A DNA stretch of 64,000 bases from CAYREX01 sp964423505. Lineage in GTDB: Bacteria; Fermentibacterota; Fermentibacteria; Fermentibacterales; JCC-6. The position numbers and the translations under genes are program-made. Position 1 is the first letter of the stretch. Each line of letters starts with the position of its first letter. This document shows positions 1-8,743 of this stretch, in pieces. The notes below the pieces were generated by a model. It searched no databases. It saw only the letters and a list, made by a program, of their open reading frames with translations, and was not told where the DNA came from. The DNA is taken from positions 62,001-126,000 of the forward strand of contig CAYREX010000003.1 in the NCBI GenBank assembly GCA_964423505.1, read 5' to 3'.

Positions 1-1
1 C

Positions 2-88
2 AGGATCGACCAGGCCGTGAGGTTCTTCTGGGGCCCGATGGCGGTGGTCTCGGCGATAGCCGTGCTGCTCGCCCTGAACGGCCTCTAG
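2..88 (+). CDS. C-terminal end of membrane hydrogenase subunit (NuoH/MbhM-like), partial
   Basis: Only the last 28 codons are in the window; the gene starts to the left. The visible tail (RIDQAVRFFWGP, then a hydrophobic run ending NGL) is a membrane helix at a C-terminus. The following genes are the NuoB-, NuoC- and NuoD-like hydrogenase subunits. In Mbh/Mbx operons the NuoH-like MbhM gene sits directly before mbhJ, so this is most likely MbhM, the membrane anchor of the hydrogenase arm. The identity is inferred from position, because the fragment is too short for family motifs. Confidence 0.5.
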   Translation, partial: RIDQAVRFFWGPMAVVSAIAVLLALNGL

Positions 89-138
89 GGTGTGCTTTAC
101 GGGACCAGTGAAGCCGGAAGGACGATACCGGAGCCACA

Positions 139-564
139 ATGAGCGTTAAGCTGAAAGCTCTCCTGAAGTCGCCGTGGGTGTTCCACCTCTCCACCGGGAG
201 CTGCAACAACTGCGACATAGAGGTGCTGGACTGCCTCACCCCGCGGTTCGACATAGAGCGGTTCGGCATGCTCCTTGCCGGAAGCATCAAGCACGCCGAC
301 GTCCTCCTGGTGACCGGCTCCTGCAACAGGATGTCGGTCGAGCGCATGCTCCGCCTCTGGGAGCAGGTGCCGAAGCCCTGCCTCGTCGTGGGCATCGGTC
401 AGTGCACCGCTTCGAGGGGGATGTTCATCGACAGCTACAACTGCCCGGTCCCGCTCGACCAGATAATCCCGGTCGACGTCTTCATCCCCGGGTGCCCCCC
501 GAAGCCGGAGGCGATCATCGCCGGAGCGGTGAAGCTCATCCAGAAGGTGGGCGGTTCCACATGA
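139..564 (+). CDS. mbhJ: Membrane-bound [NiFe] hydrogenase small subunit (NuoB/MbhJ-like)
   Basis: This is a 141-residue NuoB-type small subunit that binds the proximal 4Fe-4S cluster and passes electrons between the ferredoxin-like subunit and the NiFe site. The cluster motif is visible: C22-x2-C25 in STGSCNNCDIEVLDC, then a Cys in VTGSCNR and one in IPGCPPKPE. Its length fits the short group 4 small subunits, which lack the extra clusters of uptake hydrogenases. The stop overlaps the next start by 4 bp (ATGA), so it is translationally coupled to the NuoC-like gene. Start chosen at the ATG giving the usual N-terminus; the upstream Shine-Dalgarno is weak. Confidence 0.93.
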   Translation: MSVKLKALLKSPWVFHLSTGSCNNCDIEVLDCLTPRFDIERFGMLLAGSIKHADVLLVTGSCNRMSVERMLRLWEQVPKPCLVVGIGQCTASRGMFIDSYNCPVPLDQIIPVDVFIPGCPPKPEAIIAGAVKLIQKVGGST

Positions 565-1049
565 GCGAAGAGGTCATGACCAGGGAAGCGGTGCTGGCGG
601 ACCTGAAGGACCGCTTCGGGGAGAGCATACTCTCCGTCTACGACAAGTCCCCCTCGAGGGTCTACGTCGACCTCGACCCCGGGGCGATAATCGACGTCGG
701 CGTCTACCTCTTCAGGAAGCTGGGGGCCAGGTTCAACATAGCCACCGGTTCCGACGCCATGACCTGCCTCGAGATAATCTACCACTTCACCCTCGAGGAC
801 CTGAACCTGATGGTCAACGTGAGGGTCAGGCTGGACCGGGACGCCCCGACCATCCGATCCCTCGGCCGCGAGATAGAGGCGGTCAACTGGATCGAGAGGG
901 AGATGACGGAGCTCCTCGGCATCACCTTCGTCGGCCATCCCGACCCGAGAAGGCTCCTGCTCTCCGACGACTGGCCGGAGGGCGTCTACCCGCTCAGGCA
1001 GGACTACGAGGAATGGGACGAGAAGGCCGACAGGACGAGGGGGGTGTGA
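561..1049 (+). CDS. mbhK: Hydrogenase subunit, NuoC/MbhK-like
   Basis: A 162-residue NuoC-like (30 kDa subunit family) protein of the peripheral hydrogenase arm. The family signature appears near the C-terminus: the run EREMTELLGITFVGHPDPRR followed by LLLSDDWPEGVYPLR, typical of NuoC and MbhK. It has no cofactor ligands and serves as a scaffold for the large subunit. The ATG at 561 overlaps the stop of the NuoB-like gene; an in-frame ATG further upstream lies inside that gene and is unlikely to be used. The next gene starts 1 base after its stop. Confidence 0.9.
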   Translation: MSEEVMTREAVLADLKDRFGESILSVYDKSPSRVYVDLDPGAIIDVGVYLFRKLGARFNIATGSDAMTCLEIIYHFTLEDLNLMVNVRVRLDRDAPTIRSLGREIEAVNWIEREMTELLGITFVGHPDPRRLLLSDDWPEGVYPLRQDYEEWDEKADRTRGV

Positions 1050-1050
1050 C

Positions 1051-2235
1051 GTGGGCAAGACCGTCATCCCGATAGGTCCGTACCATCCCCTGCAGGAGGA
1101 GCCGGAGTTCTTCACCCTCACCGTCGAGGGCGAGACCGTAGTGGACATAGACGTCCGCATCGGCTACAACCACAGGGGGATAGAGAAGCTCTCCGAGACC
1201 AAGGTCTTCGACAACAGCACCTTCGTCATCGAGAGGATATGCGGCATCTGCTCCACCAGCCACCCGTTCGCCTACACGAGGGCGGTGGAGGACGTCTTCC
1301 CCATGGAGGTGCCCCCGAGGGCGAAGTACATAAGGACCATCATCGCCGAGGGGGAGCGGATACACTCCCACCTCCTCTGGCTCGGCCTGGCCGGGCACTT
1401 CCTGGGCTACAACACCGTCTTCATGTGGGCCTGGAAGCTCCGCGAGGAGATACTGGACGTCATGGAGATACTCTCCGGCAACCGGAACAACTACGCCATG
1501 TTCAAGCCCGGCGGCGTCAGGCGGGACATTAAGGCCGAGGACATCCCGATCTGCCTGGAGAAGACCGATTCGATACTCCCCACGCTGGACATGCTGAAGA
1601 AGGCGGTCCTGGACGACCCGGTGCTGCACGCCAGGCTGAAGGGCGTCGGGGTGCTCTCATACCAGGACGCAATAGAGTTCAGCGCCCTCGGGCCCACATC
1701 CAGGGCCTCCGGAGTCGCCCGGGACGTTCGGAAGGACTCCCCCTACGGCTGCTACGAGGACATGGACTGGGACATGATAGTCACGGAGAACGGGGACGTC
1801 TTCGACAAGGCGGTGGTCCGCATCCTGGAGATGTTCGAGTCGGTGAAGATACTGAAGCACTGCCTGAACAACCTCCCCGGCGGCGAGATAGACGCCAGGA
1901 TAAAGGACGTGCCGGTGGGCGAGGGCGTGGGGCATATCGAGGCCCCCAGGGGCGAGACGTTCCACTACGTTCGAAGCGACGGCACCAACAGGCCGGTCAG
2001 GCACAAGGTCAGGGCCCCGACCTTCATGAACCTCCCCACCTTCAAGGCTACCGTTAAGGGGGAGACGATATCGGACGCCACTATCATCCTCGCGGCGATC
2101 GACCCCTGCTACTGCTGCACCGAGAGGATGGCCGTCCGCGACGACAGGGGCCGGAAGCTCTACGACGGTCTTGACCTGGTCAGGCTCTGCCGGGAGAAGA
2201 CCGAGCGGATGAGAGGGGGGAGGAGCGCCAGATGA
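1051..2235 (+). CDS. mbhL: Membrane-bound [NiFe] hydrogenase large subunit (NuoD/MbhL-like)
   Basis: A 394-residue catalytic subunit that reduces protons with electrons from ferredoxin (or the reverse). Both Ni-binding CxxC pairs are present: C64 and C67 in ERICGICSTS, and C353 and C356 in IDPCYCCTER, with an additional Cys (C355) inside the second pair. About 35 residues follow CTER; such tails are removed by a specific protease in this family, and a protease gene closes the operon. Four intact ligands argue for a true hydrogenase rather than an Mbx/Mbs sulfur reductase or a complex I NuoD. Start is GTG. The stop overlaps the next start (ATGA). Confidence 0.94.
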   Translation: MGKTVIPIGPYHPLQEEPEFFTLTVEGETVVDIDVRIGYNHRGIEKLSETKVFDNSTFVIERICGICSTSHPFAYTRAVEDVFPMEVPPRAKYIRTIIAEGERIHSHLLWLGLAGHFLGYNTVFMWAWKLREEILDVMEILSGNRNNYAMFKPGGVRRDIKAEDIPICLEKTDSILPTLDMLKKAVLDDPVLHARLKGVGVLSYQDAIEFSALGPTSRASGVARDVRKDSPYGCYEDMDWDMIVTENGDVFDKAVVRILEMFESVKILKHCLNNLPGGEIDARIKDVPVGEGVGHIEAPRGETFHYVRSDGTNRPVRHKVRAPTFMNLPTFKATVKGETISDATIILAAIDPCYCCTERMAVRDDRGRKLYDGLDLVRLCREKTERMRGGRSAR

Positions 2236-3926
2236 GCTTCATCACGGACGCCCTCGAGAACCCGGCGGGGCTCTTCTCCGCCACGCCGCTCTCACTGCTC
2301 TGCGCCGCCTTCGCCGCGCTCTACCTCATCCTGACCATCGTCTACTCCGTGCGCCACATGAGCGGGCGCGGGGGGCTGTTCCGCTACTACGTCTACGTCC
2401 TGCTCACCTTCGTCTGCACGCTTGGCGTTCTCTTCAGCAACAACCTGGTCATACTGCTGGCGCTGTGGGGCTTCCTCGGACTGCTCCTCTACCTGCTGAT
2501 AGGCATGGGCCGGTCCGACGGCGCACCCGCCGCCGCCAGGAAGGCCCTGGTGATAATCGGCGGGACCGACGTACTCCTCCTCCTCGGGATAGTGCTCCTC
2601 TGGAAGATAACCGCGGGCGAGTCCGGTCTGGCCGGCCTGCTCAGGCTCTCCATCGCCGATACCGGCGTACCGGCGGTGGGCAGGGCGGCCGTGGTGGCCT
2701 ACCTCTGCATGGCCTCCGCCGCTCTGGCCAAGGCGGGCTGCATGCCGTTCCACACCTGGCTGCCGGACACGGCGGAGAATGCCCCGGTACCGGTGACCGC
2801 GTACCTGCCGGCATCGCTGGACAAGCTGCTGGGCATCTACTTCCTGGCCAGGATAAGCCTCGACGTCTTCGCGCTGGAGGTCGGGATGAGGACCCTCCTC
2901 ATGGCGGTGGGCAGCTTCACCATCATGGCGGCGGTGATGATGGCGCTGGTCCAGCACGACCTGAAGCGCCTCCTCGGATACCACGCGGTGAGCCAGGTCG
3001 GATACATGGTCCTCGGCATAGGCACGGGCAGCCCGGTGGGCATCGCCGGCGCCCTCTTCCACATGTTCAACAACACCATATACAAGTCCAGCCTGTTCAT
3101 GGCCGGAGGGGAGGTCGAGCGCCGAACCGGCACCAGCGACCTCTCCCGCCTGGGCGGCCTGGCCAAGGTGATGCCGGGCGTGTTCGTCGCCTTCCTGATC
3201 GCCTCTCTCTCCATATCCGGGGTGCCGCCTTTCAACGGCTTCGCCTCGAAGTGGCTTCTCTACCGGGGCGTCATAGGCGCCGGGCCCGGCGGCTGGGGCG
3301 TTCTCTGGCTGGTGGCAGCCACCCTCGGCAGCGCGCTCACGCTGGCCAGCTTCATGAAGCTGATCCACGCGGTATTCCTCGGCCAGCCCTCGCAGGAGGT
3401 CGCGAAGCGGGAGAGGGCCGGCAGGAAGAGCTCAGGGTTCGCCACCGGGTTCCCCCTTCTGGTGCTCTCCGTGCTCTGCGTCGGCCTGGGCGTGTTCTCC
3501 TGGCTGCTCCCCCTTCAGGAGCTCTTCAGGCCGGAGGTGGCTGCGCCCGTGACCTTCGACGGCTGGATGTCCGGCACGGCCACCATCCTCATCGTAGTCG
3601 GGCTGGCAATCGGGTTCCTGATCTACCTGATGGGAAACGTCCGGAAGTCCAGGACCGCTCCGGCCTTCGTCTGCGGAGAGGACCTGGACGAGCACCCGGA
3701 GATGAGGGTCTCCGGCGTGGACTTCTACAGAACCATAAAGCGGATGGGGCTGCTCAGGGGCCTCTACAGGGCGGCGGAGAGGAAGCTCTTCGACCTGTAC
3801 GAGGTGCTCGGGAAGCTCCTGGCAGGCTTCGGGGCCATCTTCTCGTTCATGCACAACGGCCTGCTCTCCAGGTACTTCCTCTGGTGCCTGGTCGGGCTCG
3901 TGGTGCTATGCCTGGCGCTCGTTTAG
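2232..3926 (+). CDS. Proton/ion-translocating antiporter-like subunit (NuoL/MrpA N-terminal type, MbxH'-like)
   Basis: A 564-residue polytopic membrane protein of the proton-conducting transporter family (NuoL/M/N, MrpA/D). The conserved core AKAGCMPFHTWLPDTAENAP with downstream Lys (ASLDKLLGIY) and the HDLKRLLGYHAVSQVGY helix are visible. After about residue 470 there is a soluble stretch (FVCGEDLDEHPEMR, then FYRTIKRMG) and an amphipathic or hydrophobic C-terminal tail, resembling the lateral extension of the second antiporter subunit in Mbx-type complexes. It is one of two antiporter subunits in this operon. The start overlaps mbhL by 4 bp; the next gene starts 7 bases after the stop. Confidence 0.88.
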   Translation: MSFITDALENPAGLFSATPLSLLCAAFAALYLILTIVYSVRHMSGRGGLFRYYVYVLLTFVCTLGVLFSNNLVILLALWGFLGLLLYLLIGMGRSDGAPAAARKALVIIGGTDVLLLLGIVLLWKITAGESGLAGLLRLSIADTGVPAVGRAAVVAYLCMASAALAKAGCMPFHTWLPDTAENAPVPVTAYLPASLDKLLGIYFLARISLDVFALEVGMRTLLMAVGSFTIMAAVMMALVQHDLKRLLGYHAVSQVGYMVLGIGTGSPVGIAGALFHMFNNTIYKSSLFMAGGEVERRTGTSDLSRLGGLAKVMPGVFVAFLIASLSISGVPPFNGFASKWLLYRGVIGAGPGGWGVLWLVAATLGSALTLASFMKLIHAVFLGQPSQEVAKRERAGRKSSGFATGFPLLVLSVLCVGLGVFSWLLPLQELFRPEVAAPVTFDGWMSGTATILIVVGLAIGFLIYLMGNVRKSRTAPAFVCGEDLDEHPEMRVSGVDFYRTIKRMGLLRGLYRAAERKLFDLYEVLGKLLAGFGAIFSFMHNGLLSRYFLWCLVGLVVLCLALV

Positions 3927-3933
3927 GGGTAGG

Positions 3934-4479
3934 GTGATGATAGAGCTGTACGTCCTCCTCGGTTTGATGATAGCGGGAGCGGTGATAGCCATCGAGGTGA
4001 GGAACCTCCTCTCCGCGGTGGTCGCTGTGGGCGTGGTGGGCCTGGGGCTCTCCGTCGTCTTCCTGCTCCTCCGCGCACCGGACGTGGCTCTCACCCAGCT
4101 GGTGGTGGAGATAGCCGCCGTGATACTGCTGATAAGGGCCACTCTGAACAGGGACATCGCGGAGCAGTACTGCGGCTCGAGGCCTTTCGGGGCCGTAATG
4201 GGGATTCTCTTCATCGGCCTCGCGGTAGTCGCCGGGGCGGTCACCTTCGCAGACGGGCTCAACGACTTCGGAGACCCGCTCATGACCGTCTCCAGCTACT
4301 ACCCGGCGGATGCCGTCAGCGGTACCGGGGCGGTAAACGTGGTGGCCTCGGTGATACTCGACTACAGGGCCTACGACACGCTTGGGGAGGCTACGGTGCT
4401 CTTCACTGCGGTCATCGCCGTGATAACCGTCATGAGGAAGAAGGGCAGGAGAGAGCACCCGGAGGTTCGGGAGGGCTGA
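3934..4479 (+). CDS. MbhD-MbhE fusion (C-terminal MrpA domains)
   Basis: A 181-residue membrane protein combining two small Mrp modules. Residues 1-75 form the MbhD/DUF4040 type (helices around VRNLLSAVVAVGVVGL and RAPDVALTQLVVE). The rest is MbhE-like, ending in the family signature DTLGEATVLFTAVIAVITVM. In canonical MrpA these two form the C-terminus of one large protein; here they are separated from the antiporter domain encoded just upstream but fused to each other. The stop and the following mrpB start overlap by 1 base. It is expected to line the ion path between the antiporter subunits. Confidence 0.85.
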   Translation: MMIELYVLLGLMIAGAVIAIEVRNLLSAVVAVGVVGLGLSVVFLLLRAPDVALTQLVVEIAAVILLIRATLNRDIAEQYCGSRPFGAVMGILFIGLAVVAGAVTFADGLNDFGDPLMTVSSYYPADAVSGTGAVNVVASVILDYRAYDTLGEATVLFTAVIAVITVMRKKGRREHPEVREG

Positions 4480-4937
4480 TGAGCAAGGAACGCGGACAGG
4501 GCATGACCCTCATCGTCAAGACGGTCACTCGGCTCACCGTGGGGCTCATATTCCTCTACGGCATCTACATAGTGCTCCACGGCCACCTGACGCCGGGCGG
4601 CGGGTTCGCCGGCGGTGTCATAATAGCCCTCTCCTTCATGAACCTGCTCCTCGCCTTCGGCAGGACGAAAGCCTCCACCATCTTCTCGAAGCAGGGGACG
4701 TCGGTGGTCGAGGCGCTGGGCGCGATCATGTTCCTGGCGATAGCCGTGCTCGGTTTCCACTGGGGAGGCTTCTTCCTCAACTTCCTCCATCCGGACGGCC
4801 GGGCCGGCGAGCTCGTCAGCGCGGGTACCATCCCGCTGTCCAACATCGCCATCTCCCTGAAGGTGGGGGCCGGCATCTTCGGCATCTTCCTCGTGCTGAT
4901 AGCCCTGCTGGGGTTCGAATCGGAGGACGACCGATGA
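4479..4937 (+). CDS. Mrp/MbhF-type antiporter subunit B
   Basis: A 152-residue MnhB/MrpB family membrane protein. The family segment GHLTPGGGFAGGVIIA is clear near residue 40, followed by about four membrane helices and the typical late segment TIPLSNIAISLKVGAGIFG. It forms part of the Na+/H+ antiporter module attached to the hydrogenase. It is tightly coupled: it shares one base with the preceding gene and overlaps mrpC by 4 bp. Confidence 0.9.
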   Translation: MSKERGQGMTLIVKTVTRLTVGLIFLYGIYIVLHGHLTPGGGFAGGVIIALSFMNLLLAFGRTKASTIFSKQGTSVVEALGAIMFLAIAVLGFHWGGFFLNFLHPDGRAGELVSAGTIPLSNIAISLKVGAGIFGIFLVLIALLGFESEDDR

Positions 4938-5293
4938 CCGACGCAAGCACCATGCCCTACGTCCTCTGCCTCATCCTCTTCAGCCTGGGCGTCTACGCCA
5001 TCCTGGCCAAGAGGAACATCATCAAGATAATCCTGGGCGTCGTGATAGCCGAGTACGCCGTCAACCTCTTCCTGGTGCTGGTCGCCTACAGGAGCGGCGG
5101 CTCCGCCCCGATACTCGAACTCGAGGCTGGGGTCGACCCGGGCAGCGTAGTCGACCCGCTGCCCCACGCGCTGGTGCTCACGTCCATCGTCATCGGGCTG
5201 GCGACAACCGCCTTCCTGATTGCGCTGGCAGTGAGGCTATACGACAGGTACGGCACGTTCGACGTGACAAGGATGCGGGAGTTGAGAGGATGA
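4934..5293 (+). CDS. Mrp/MbhG-type antiporter subunit C (NuoK-like)
   Basis: A 119-residue MrpC/NuoK homologue with three predicted membrane helices. Family features include the early LFSLGVYAILAKRNIIKIILG stretch and the late DPLPHALVLTSIVIGLA segment, which carries the conserved DPxPQ/HALVLTAIVI signature of MrpC. Both ends overlap the neighbouring genes by 4 bp, so all Mrp subunits are probably made in fixed ratio. Confidence 0.92.
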   Translation: MTDASTMPYVLCLILFSLGVYAILAKRNIIKIILGVVIAEYAVNLFLVLVAYRSGGSAPILELEAGVDPGSVVDPLPHALVLTSIVIGLATTAFLIALAVRLYDRYGTFDVTRMRELRG

Positions 5294-6813
5294 TAGACGC
5301 CAGCGCAGTTCCGCTCTTCGTGGTCATCCCGCTGGCGGGCGCTTTCGTTACCGCCCTGCTTGCCAGGAGGGTGAGGGGCATATCCGACGCCATCGGAGTG
5401 ATGGCCTCGGTCGGCACCTTCGCGCTCGCGGTGCTGGTGGCCATCAAGATGAAGCCGGGCATGCCGCCGCTCATCACCGACGCGGGCAACTGGGGCACCA
5501 GGAGCATCGCAGCGGCGATGGGAGAGATAAGCAGGGTGGTCGGCATCCGCATGGTCCTGGACGGGCTCACATCGTTCATGCTCGTCGTGGTCAACTTCGT
5601 CGGCTTCATAGCCGCCGTCTACTCCATCAGTTACATGAAGCGCTACACCGGGAAGTGGCAGTTCTTCACGCTCTTCCTCCTGATGCTCGCCGGCATGAAC
5701 GGTGTCCTGATAACCGGGGACATGTTCAACCTGTTCGTATTCCTGGAGATAGCCTCCCTGGCCAGCTACGCCCTGGTCGCCTTCGGCACCGGTAGACGCG
5801 AGCTGGAGGCCTCCTTCAAGTACGCCATCATGGGCGGCGTCGGCTCTCTCCTCGTGCTCCTCGGCGTGATATTCCTCTACAGCTACACGGGCACCCTGAA
5901 CATGGGCGACATGGCACAGTACGTAAGCGCCATGGGCGCCAACGGGGTGGAGCCGATAGTCTACCTGGTCTTCGCACTCTTCCTCATGGGATTCGGCCTG
6001 AAGGCCGCGCTGGTGCCATTCCATGCATGGCTGCCCGACGCGCACCCGTCAGCGCCCGCGCCCATCTCGGCCATGCTCTCCGGGGTGCTCATCAAAGCGC
6101 TGGGCGTCTACACCATCATGCGCATCTTCTACACCGTGTTCGGCTTCCCGGAGCAGATAGGCTCGGTTCTGATGACCCTGGGTGCCATCTCGATGGGCAT
6201 AGGCGGTCTCGTGGCGCTCAGGCAGTGGGACATGAAGAGGCTCCTCGCCTACAGCTCGATAAGCCAGGTGGGCTACATAATGCTCGGCATCGGCATAGGC
6301 ACGCCGCTGGCCCTTCTGGGAGCGCTCTTCCACCTGTTCAACCACTCGGTCTTCAAGTCGCTGCTCTTCCTCGACTCGGGCGCGGTGGAGTACGCCACCG
6401 GCACACGGGACATGAAGGAGATGGGCGGGCTCTCGAAGCGCATGCCCATTACCGGGGCGACCACCATGGCCGGCTCCATGTCGCTCGCTGGTGTTCCGCC
6501 GTTCGCGGGCTTCTGGAGCAAGCTCATCATCATACTTGCCGCCATAGAGGCGAACCACACCGGCTACGCTGTCTGGGCAGTGATAATGAGCATAGTCACC
6601 ATAGCCTACGTGCTGAAGATCACGAGGTTCGCCTTCCTGGGCCAGCTCAAGCAGAGGCTGGAGGACATCCGCGAGGTGCCGGCCTTCATGCGGATATCGC
6701 TGGCGGTCCTGGGGCTCGTATGCCTGCTCGGCGGGCTGCTGCTGCTCCCCGGCCTCAAGGACGGGTTCATAGGGAAGGCCGTGACGGTGCTCCTCTCGGG
6801 AAGGGGGATGTAA
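5290..6813 (+). CDS. Antiporter subunit D (MrpD/MbhH-like)
   Basis: A 507-residue antiporter-type membrane protein with about 14 predicted helices. It carries the family core ALVPFHAWLPDAHPSAPAPI with downstream Lys (GVLIKALGVY) and the second-half helix DMKRLLAYSSISQVGYIMLG. It is the second ion-translocating subunit of this operon; the first is the MrpA-like protein at 2232-3926. The next gene begins 3 bases after the stop. Loss of either antiporter-type subunit would be expected to abolish energy conservation but not the NiFe chemistry. Confidence 0.92.
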   Translation: MIDASAVPLFVVIPLAGAFVTALLARRVRGISDAIGVMASVGTFALAVLVAIKMKPGMPPLITDAGNWGTRSIAAAMGEISRVVGIRMVLDGLTSFMLVVVNFVGFIAAVYSISYMKRYTGKWQFFTLFLLMLAGMNGVLITGDMFNLFVFLEIASLASYALVAFGTGRRELEASFKYAIMGGVGSLLVLLGVIFLYSYTGTLNMGDMAQYVSAMGANGVEPIVYLVFALFLMGFGLKAALVPFHAWLPDAHPSAPAPISAMLSGVLIKALGVYTIMRIFYTVFGFPEQIGSVLMTLGAISMGIGGLVALRQWDMKRLLAYSSISQVGYIMLGIGIGTPLALLGALFHLFNHSVFKSLLFLDSGAVEYATGTRDMKEMGGLSKRMPITGATTMAGSMSLAGVPPFAGFWSKLIIILAAIEANHTGYAVWAVIMSIVTIAYVLKITRFAFLGQLKQRLEDIREVPAFMRISLAVLGLVCLLGGLLLLPGLKDGFIGKAVTVLLSGRGM

Positions 6814-6816
6814 CTG

Positions 6817-7329
6817 ATGAAGAGCCGTATCCTGATGTTCATCCTCGCCTTCATCGTCTGGTGCGCCCTCACCTGGATGCCGAGCACGCAGCAGCTCATA
6901 GCCGGCGCGGTGGTGGCGTTCGTCGTGGCGGCGGTCATGGGCTCCATGTTCGTGAACAGGCCCCACATGGCCCTTCACCCGATGAGGTGGCTCAGGTTCC
7001 TGTTCGTCTACATCCCGGTGTTCGCATGGGAGCTCCTGAAGGCCAACCTGGACGTCGCCTACAGGGTGGTGCACCCGGGACTGCCCATCAGGCCCGGAAT
7101 CGTCAAGATAAGGACGGGGCTCAGGTCGGAGACCGGCCTCACCTTCCTCGCCAATTCCATCACGCTGACCCCGGGTACCCTCACCGTCGACGTGGACGGG
7201 GAGGAGGGGGTCCTGTACGTTCACTGGATCAACGTGGGAGAGAGGGATGTCGAGGCTGCCTCGAGGGCCATCGGCGGCCGCTTCGAGCCCATCCTCATGA
7301 AGATATTCGAAGAGGACGACGGCAGCTGA
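6817..7329 (+). CDS. Mrp/MbhA-type antiporter subunit E
   Basis: A 170-residue MrpE family protein with two or three N-terminal helices and a soluble C-terminal domain. Recognisable family elements are the WELLKANLDVAYRV segment, the IVKIRTGLRSETGLTFLANSITLTPGT region (positions about 90-120), and VLYVHWINV near the end. It is an accessory subunit of the antiporter module. It sits in the typical E-F-G order and is followed after 1 base by the F subunit. Confidence 0.9.
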   Translation: MKSRILMFILAFIVWCALTWMPSTQQLIAGAVVAFVVAAVMGSMFVNRPHMALHPMRWLRFLFVYIPVFAWELLKANLDVAYRVVHPGLPIRPGIVKIRTGLRSETGLTFLANSITLTPGTLTVDVDGEEGVLYVHWINVGERDVEAASRAIGGRFEPILMKIFEEDDGS

Positions 7330-7330
7330 T

Positions 7331-7702
7331 ATGAGAATACTGAGATGGCTCGTCGGAGCGGTTCTTCTGGTAGGGATAATCGTCCTCGTGGTCCTGCGGC
7401 CGGTGGAGAGCAGGTTCTTTGAGGGGGGCACCGAGCACTCGGAGTTCGCCGCCAGGATAGTCTACATACTGATACTCTCCGCCCTGATGGTTCTCTGGAG
7501 GGTGCTCAGGGGACCCACGGCCGCGGACAGGATAGTGGCCATAGACATACTCGGCATACTGATAGTCGGCCTCTGCGCCATGCTGAGCATCGCCACCGGG
7601 AAGTCCTGGTACATAGATATCGGCATAGCCTGGGGCCTTCAGAGCTTCATAGGCACGCTGGCGCTGGCCAAGTACCTGGAGGGAAGAAGGTTCGATGATT
7701 AG
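7331..7702 (+). CDS. Mrp/MbhB-type antiporter subunit F
   Basis: A 123-residue small membrane protein with three hydrophobic helices. The MrpF signature is present in the middle: RGPTAADRIVAIDILG, followed by a helix and the SWYIDIGIAWGLQSFIGTLALAKYLE segment. It carries an extra N-terminal helix compared with compact MrpF proteins of about 90 residues. It overlaps mrpG by 8 bp. Confidence 0.9.
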   Translation: MRILRWLVGAVLLVGIIVLVVLRPVESRFFEGGTEHSEFAARIVYILILSALMVLWRVLRGPTAADRIVAIDILGILIVGLCAMLSIATGKSWYIDIGIAWGLQSFIGTLALAKYLEGRRFDD

Positions 7703-8036
7703 CGACGTCATAGGGATGGTCTTCATCGGCGTGGGGCTCGCCTTCGACGTGTTCGGCTGCCTCGGTCTGGTGAGGCTCCCCGACGTCTACAACAGGCTGC
7801 AGGCCTCGACGAAGTGCGTCACCCTGGGCACATGCAGCATACTCTTCGGCACCTTCCTCATCTCCGGCGGTTTCACCCCGACGGGGTTCAAGGCGCTGGC
7901 CGCCATCGTCTTCCTGGTGCTGGCCTCGCCGGTTGCGGCCCACGCGATATCCAGGGGCGCACACAGGGCGGGCATAGACCTCTGGGACGGTAGCGTCGTA
8001 GACAGGTACGCCGAGGACAGGGAGGGGGAGGCATAG
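7695..8036 (+). CDS. Mrp/MbhC-type antiporter subunit G
   Basis: A 113-residue MrpG family membrane protein. The family core GCLGLVRLPDVYNRLQASTK with TLGT, followed by two helices and LASPVAAHAISRGAHR, is plainly visible. It completes the A/D-B-C-D-E-F-G set of antiporter genes. A short hairpin (8038-8056, GGTTCCC / GGGAAACC) follows the stop and precedes the ferredoxin-like subunit; it could trim or attenuate the transcript but lacks a U tract. Confidence 0.92.
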   Translation: MISDVIGMVFIGVGLAFDVFGCLGLVRLPDVYNRLQASTKCVTLGTCSILFGTFLISGGFTPTGFKALAAIVFLVLASPVAAHAISRGAHRAGIDLWDGSVVDRYAEDREGEA

Positions 8037-8070
8037 AGGTTCCCCTCCGGGAAACCCCTTGGATGGTAGC

Positions 8071-8688
8071 ATGAAGTACCCGAAGCTGAGAGAGCTGGCA
8101 GAAGCGATAAGGGCGGTCGTCAGGGGGCCGTACACCTCGAAGTTCCCCGTCGAGCCCCACGTGCCGCATCCGAACTTCCGCGGCCAGCCCGAGTACGACC
8201 AGGAGAAGTGCCTCGGCTGCCTCGCCTGCGTCGAGGAGTGTCCGGTAAACGCCCTTGATTACGAGGACGTGCTGGACGAGGGCGTACCCCGCAGGATAAT
8301 GAAGCACTACACGGACACCTGCATCTTCTGCGGCGTCTGCGAGGACGTCTGCATGAGGGAGACCGGCGACAAGGCCATTATCCTGACGGACAAGTGGGAG
8401 CTCTCCTACTTCGACAGGAGCCAGGCCTACGAGACGATCGAGAAGGAGCTGCAGCTCTGCGAGGTCTGCGGAGACGTGATCGGCACGAAGGATCACCTCG
8501 TCTACCTCGCCGACAGGCTCGGCGAGATGTCCTACTCCAGCCCGACCCTCTACCTGGCCAGGCTCCGGGAGCTGGGCATCGCCGGCGACAACCTGAGAGC
8601 CGTGACCCGGGACGACGGCCGCTCCGACAGGGTGAAGATCCTCTGCGCCGAATGCAGGCGGGAGACCACGGTCTACGAAGAAGAGTAG
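8071..8688 (+). CDS. mbhN: Hydrogenase ferredoxin-like subunit (NuoI/MbhN-like)
   Basis: A 205-residue polyferredoxin subunit, the entry point for electrons from soluble ferredoxin. Two 4Fe-4S motifs are visible: C-x2-C-x2-C-x3-CP in CLGCLACVEECP (about residues 47-58) and CIFCGVCEDVC about 40 residues later. Two further Cys pairs, CEVCGD and CAEC near the C-terminus, could bind zinc or an additional cluster. The ATG at 8071 has GGATGG 4 bases upstream and is preferred to the in-frame TTG at 8059. It lies at the end of the structural genes, as mbhN does in Mbh operons. Confidence 0.9.
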   Translation: MKYPKLRELAEAIRAVVRGPYTSKFPVEPHVPHPNFRGQPEYDQEKCLGCLACVEECPVNALDYEDVLDEGVPRRIMKHYTDTCIFCGVCEDVCMRETGDKAIILTDKWELSYFDRSQAYETIEKELQLCEVCGDVIGTKDHLVYLADRLGEMSYSSPTLYLARLRELGIAGDNLRAVTRDDGRSDRVKILCAECRRETTVYEEE

Positions 8689-8712
8689 CACGCCCGGGAT
8701 TGCCGGGTAGTC

Positions 8713-8743
8713 GCGCGGCGCACGTGGTGCGCCGCGCTTCTTC
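8713..8743 (+). terminator. Rho-independent terminator or attenuator candidate
   Basis: A perfect 11-bp GC-rich stem (8713-8723 with 8727-8737) has a 3-base loop and is followed by TTCTTC. The U tract is weak. It separates the structural hydrogenase genes from the protease gene, whose start codon touches the hairpin, so partial read-through may set protease level. Confidence 0.6.

Noticed and set aside
1051..2235. Complex I NuoD or Mbs sulfur reductase large subunit
   Set aside because: Both Ni-ligand CxxC pairs and a C-terminal tail are present and a maturation protease plus hyp genes follow, so a hydrogenase is the better call.
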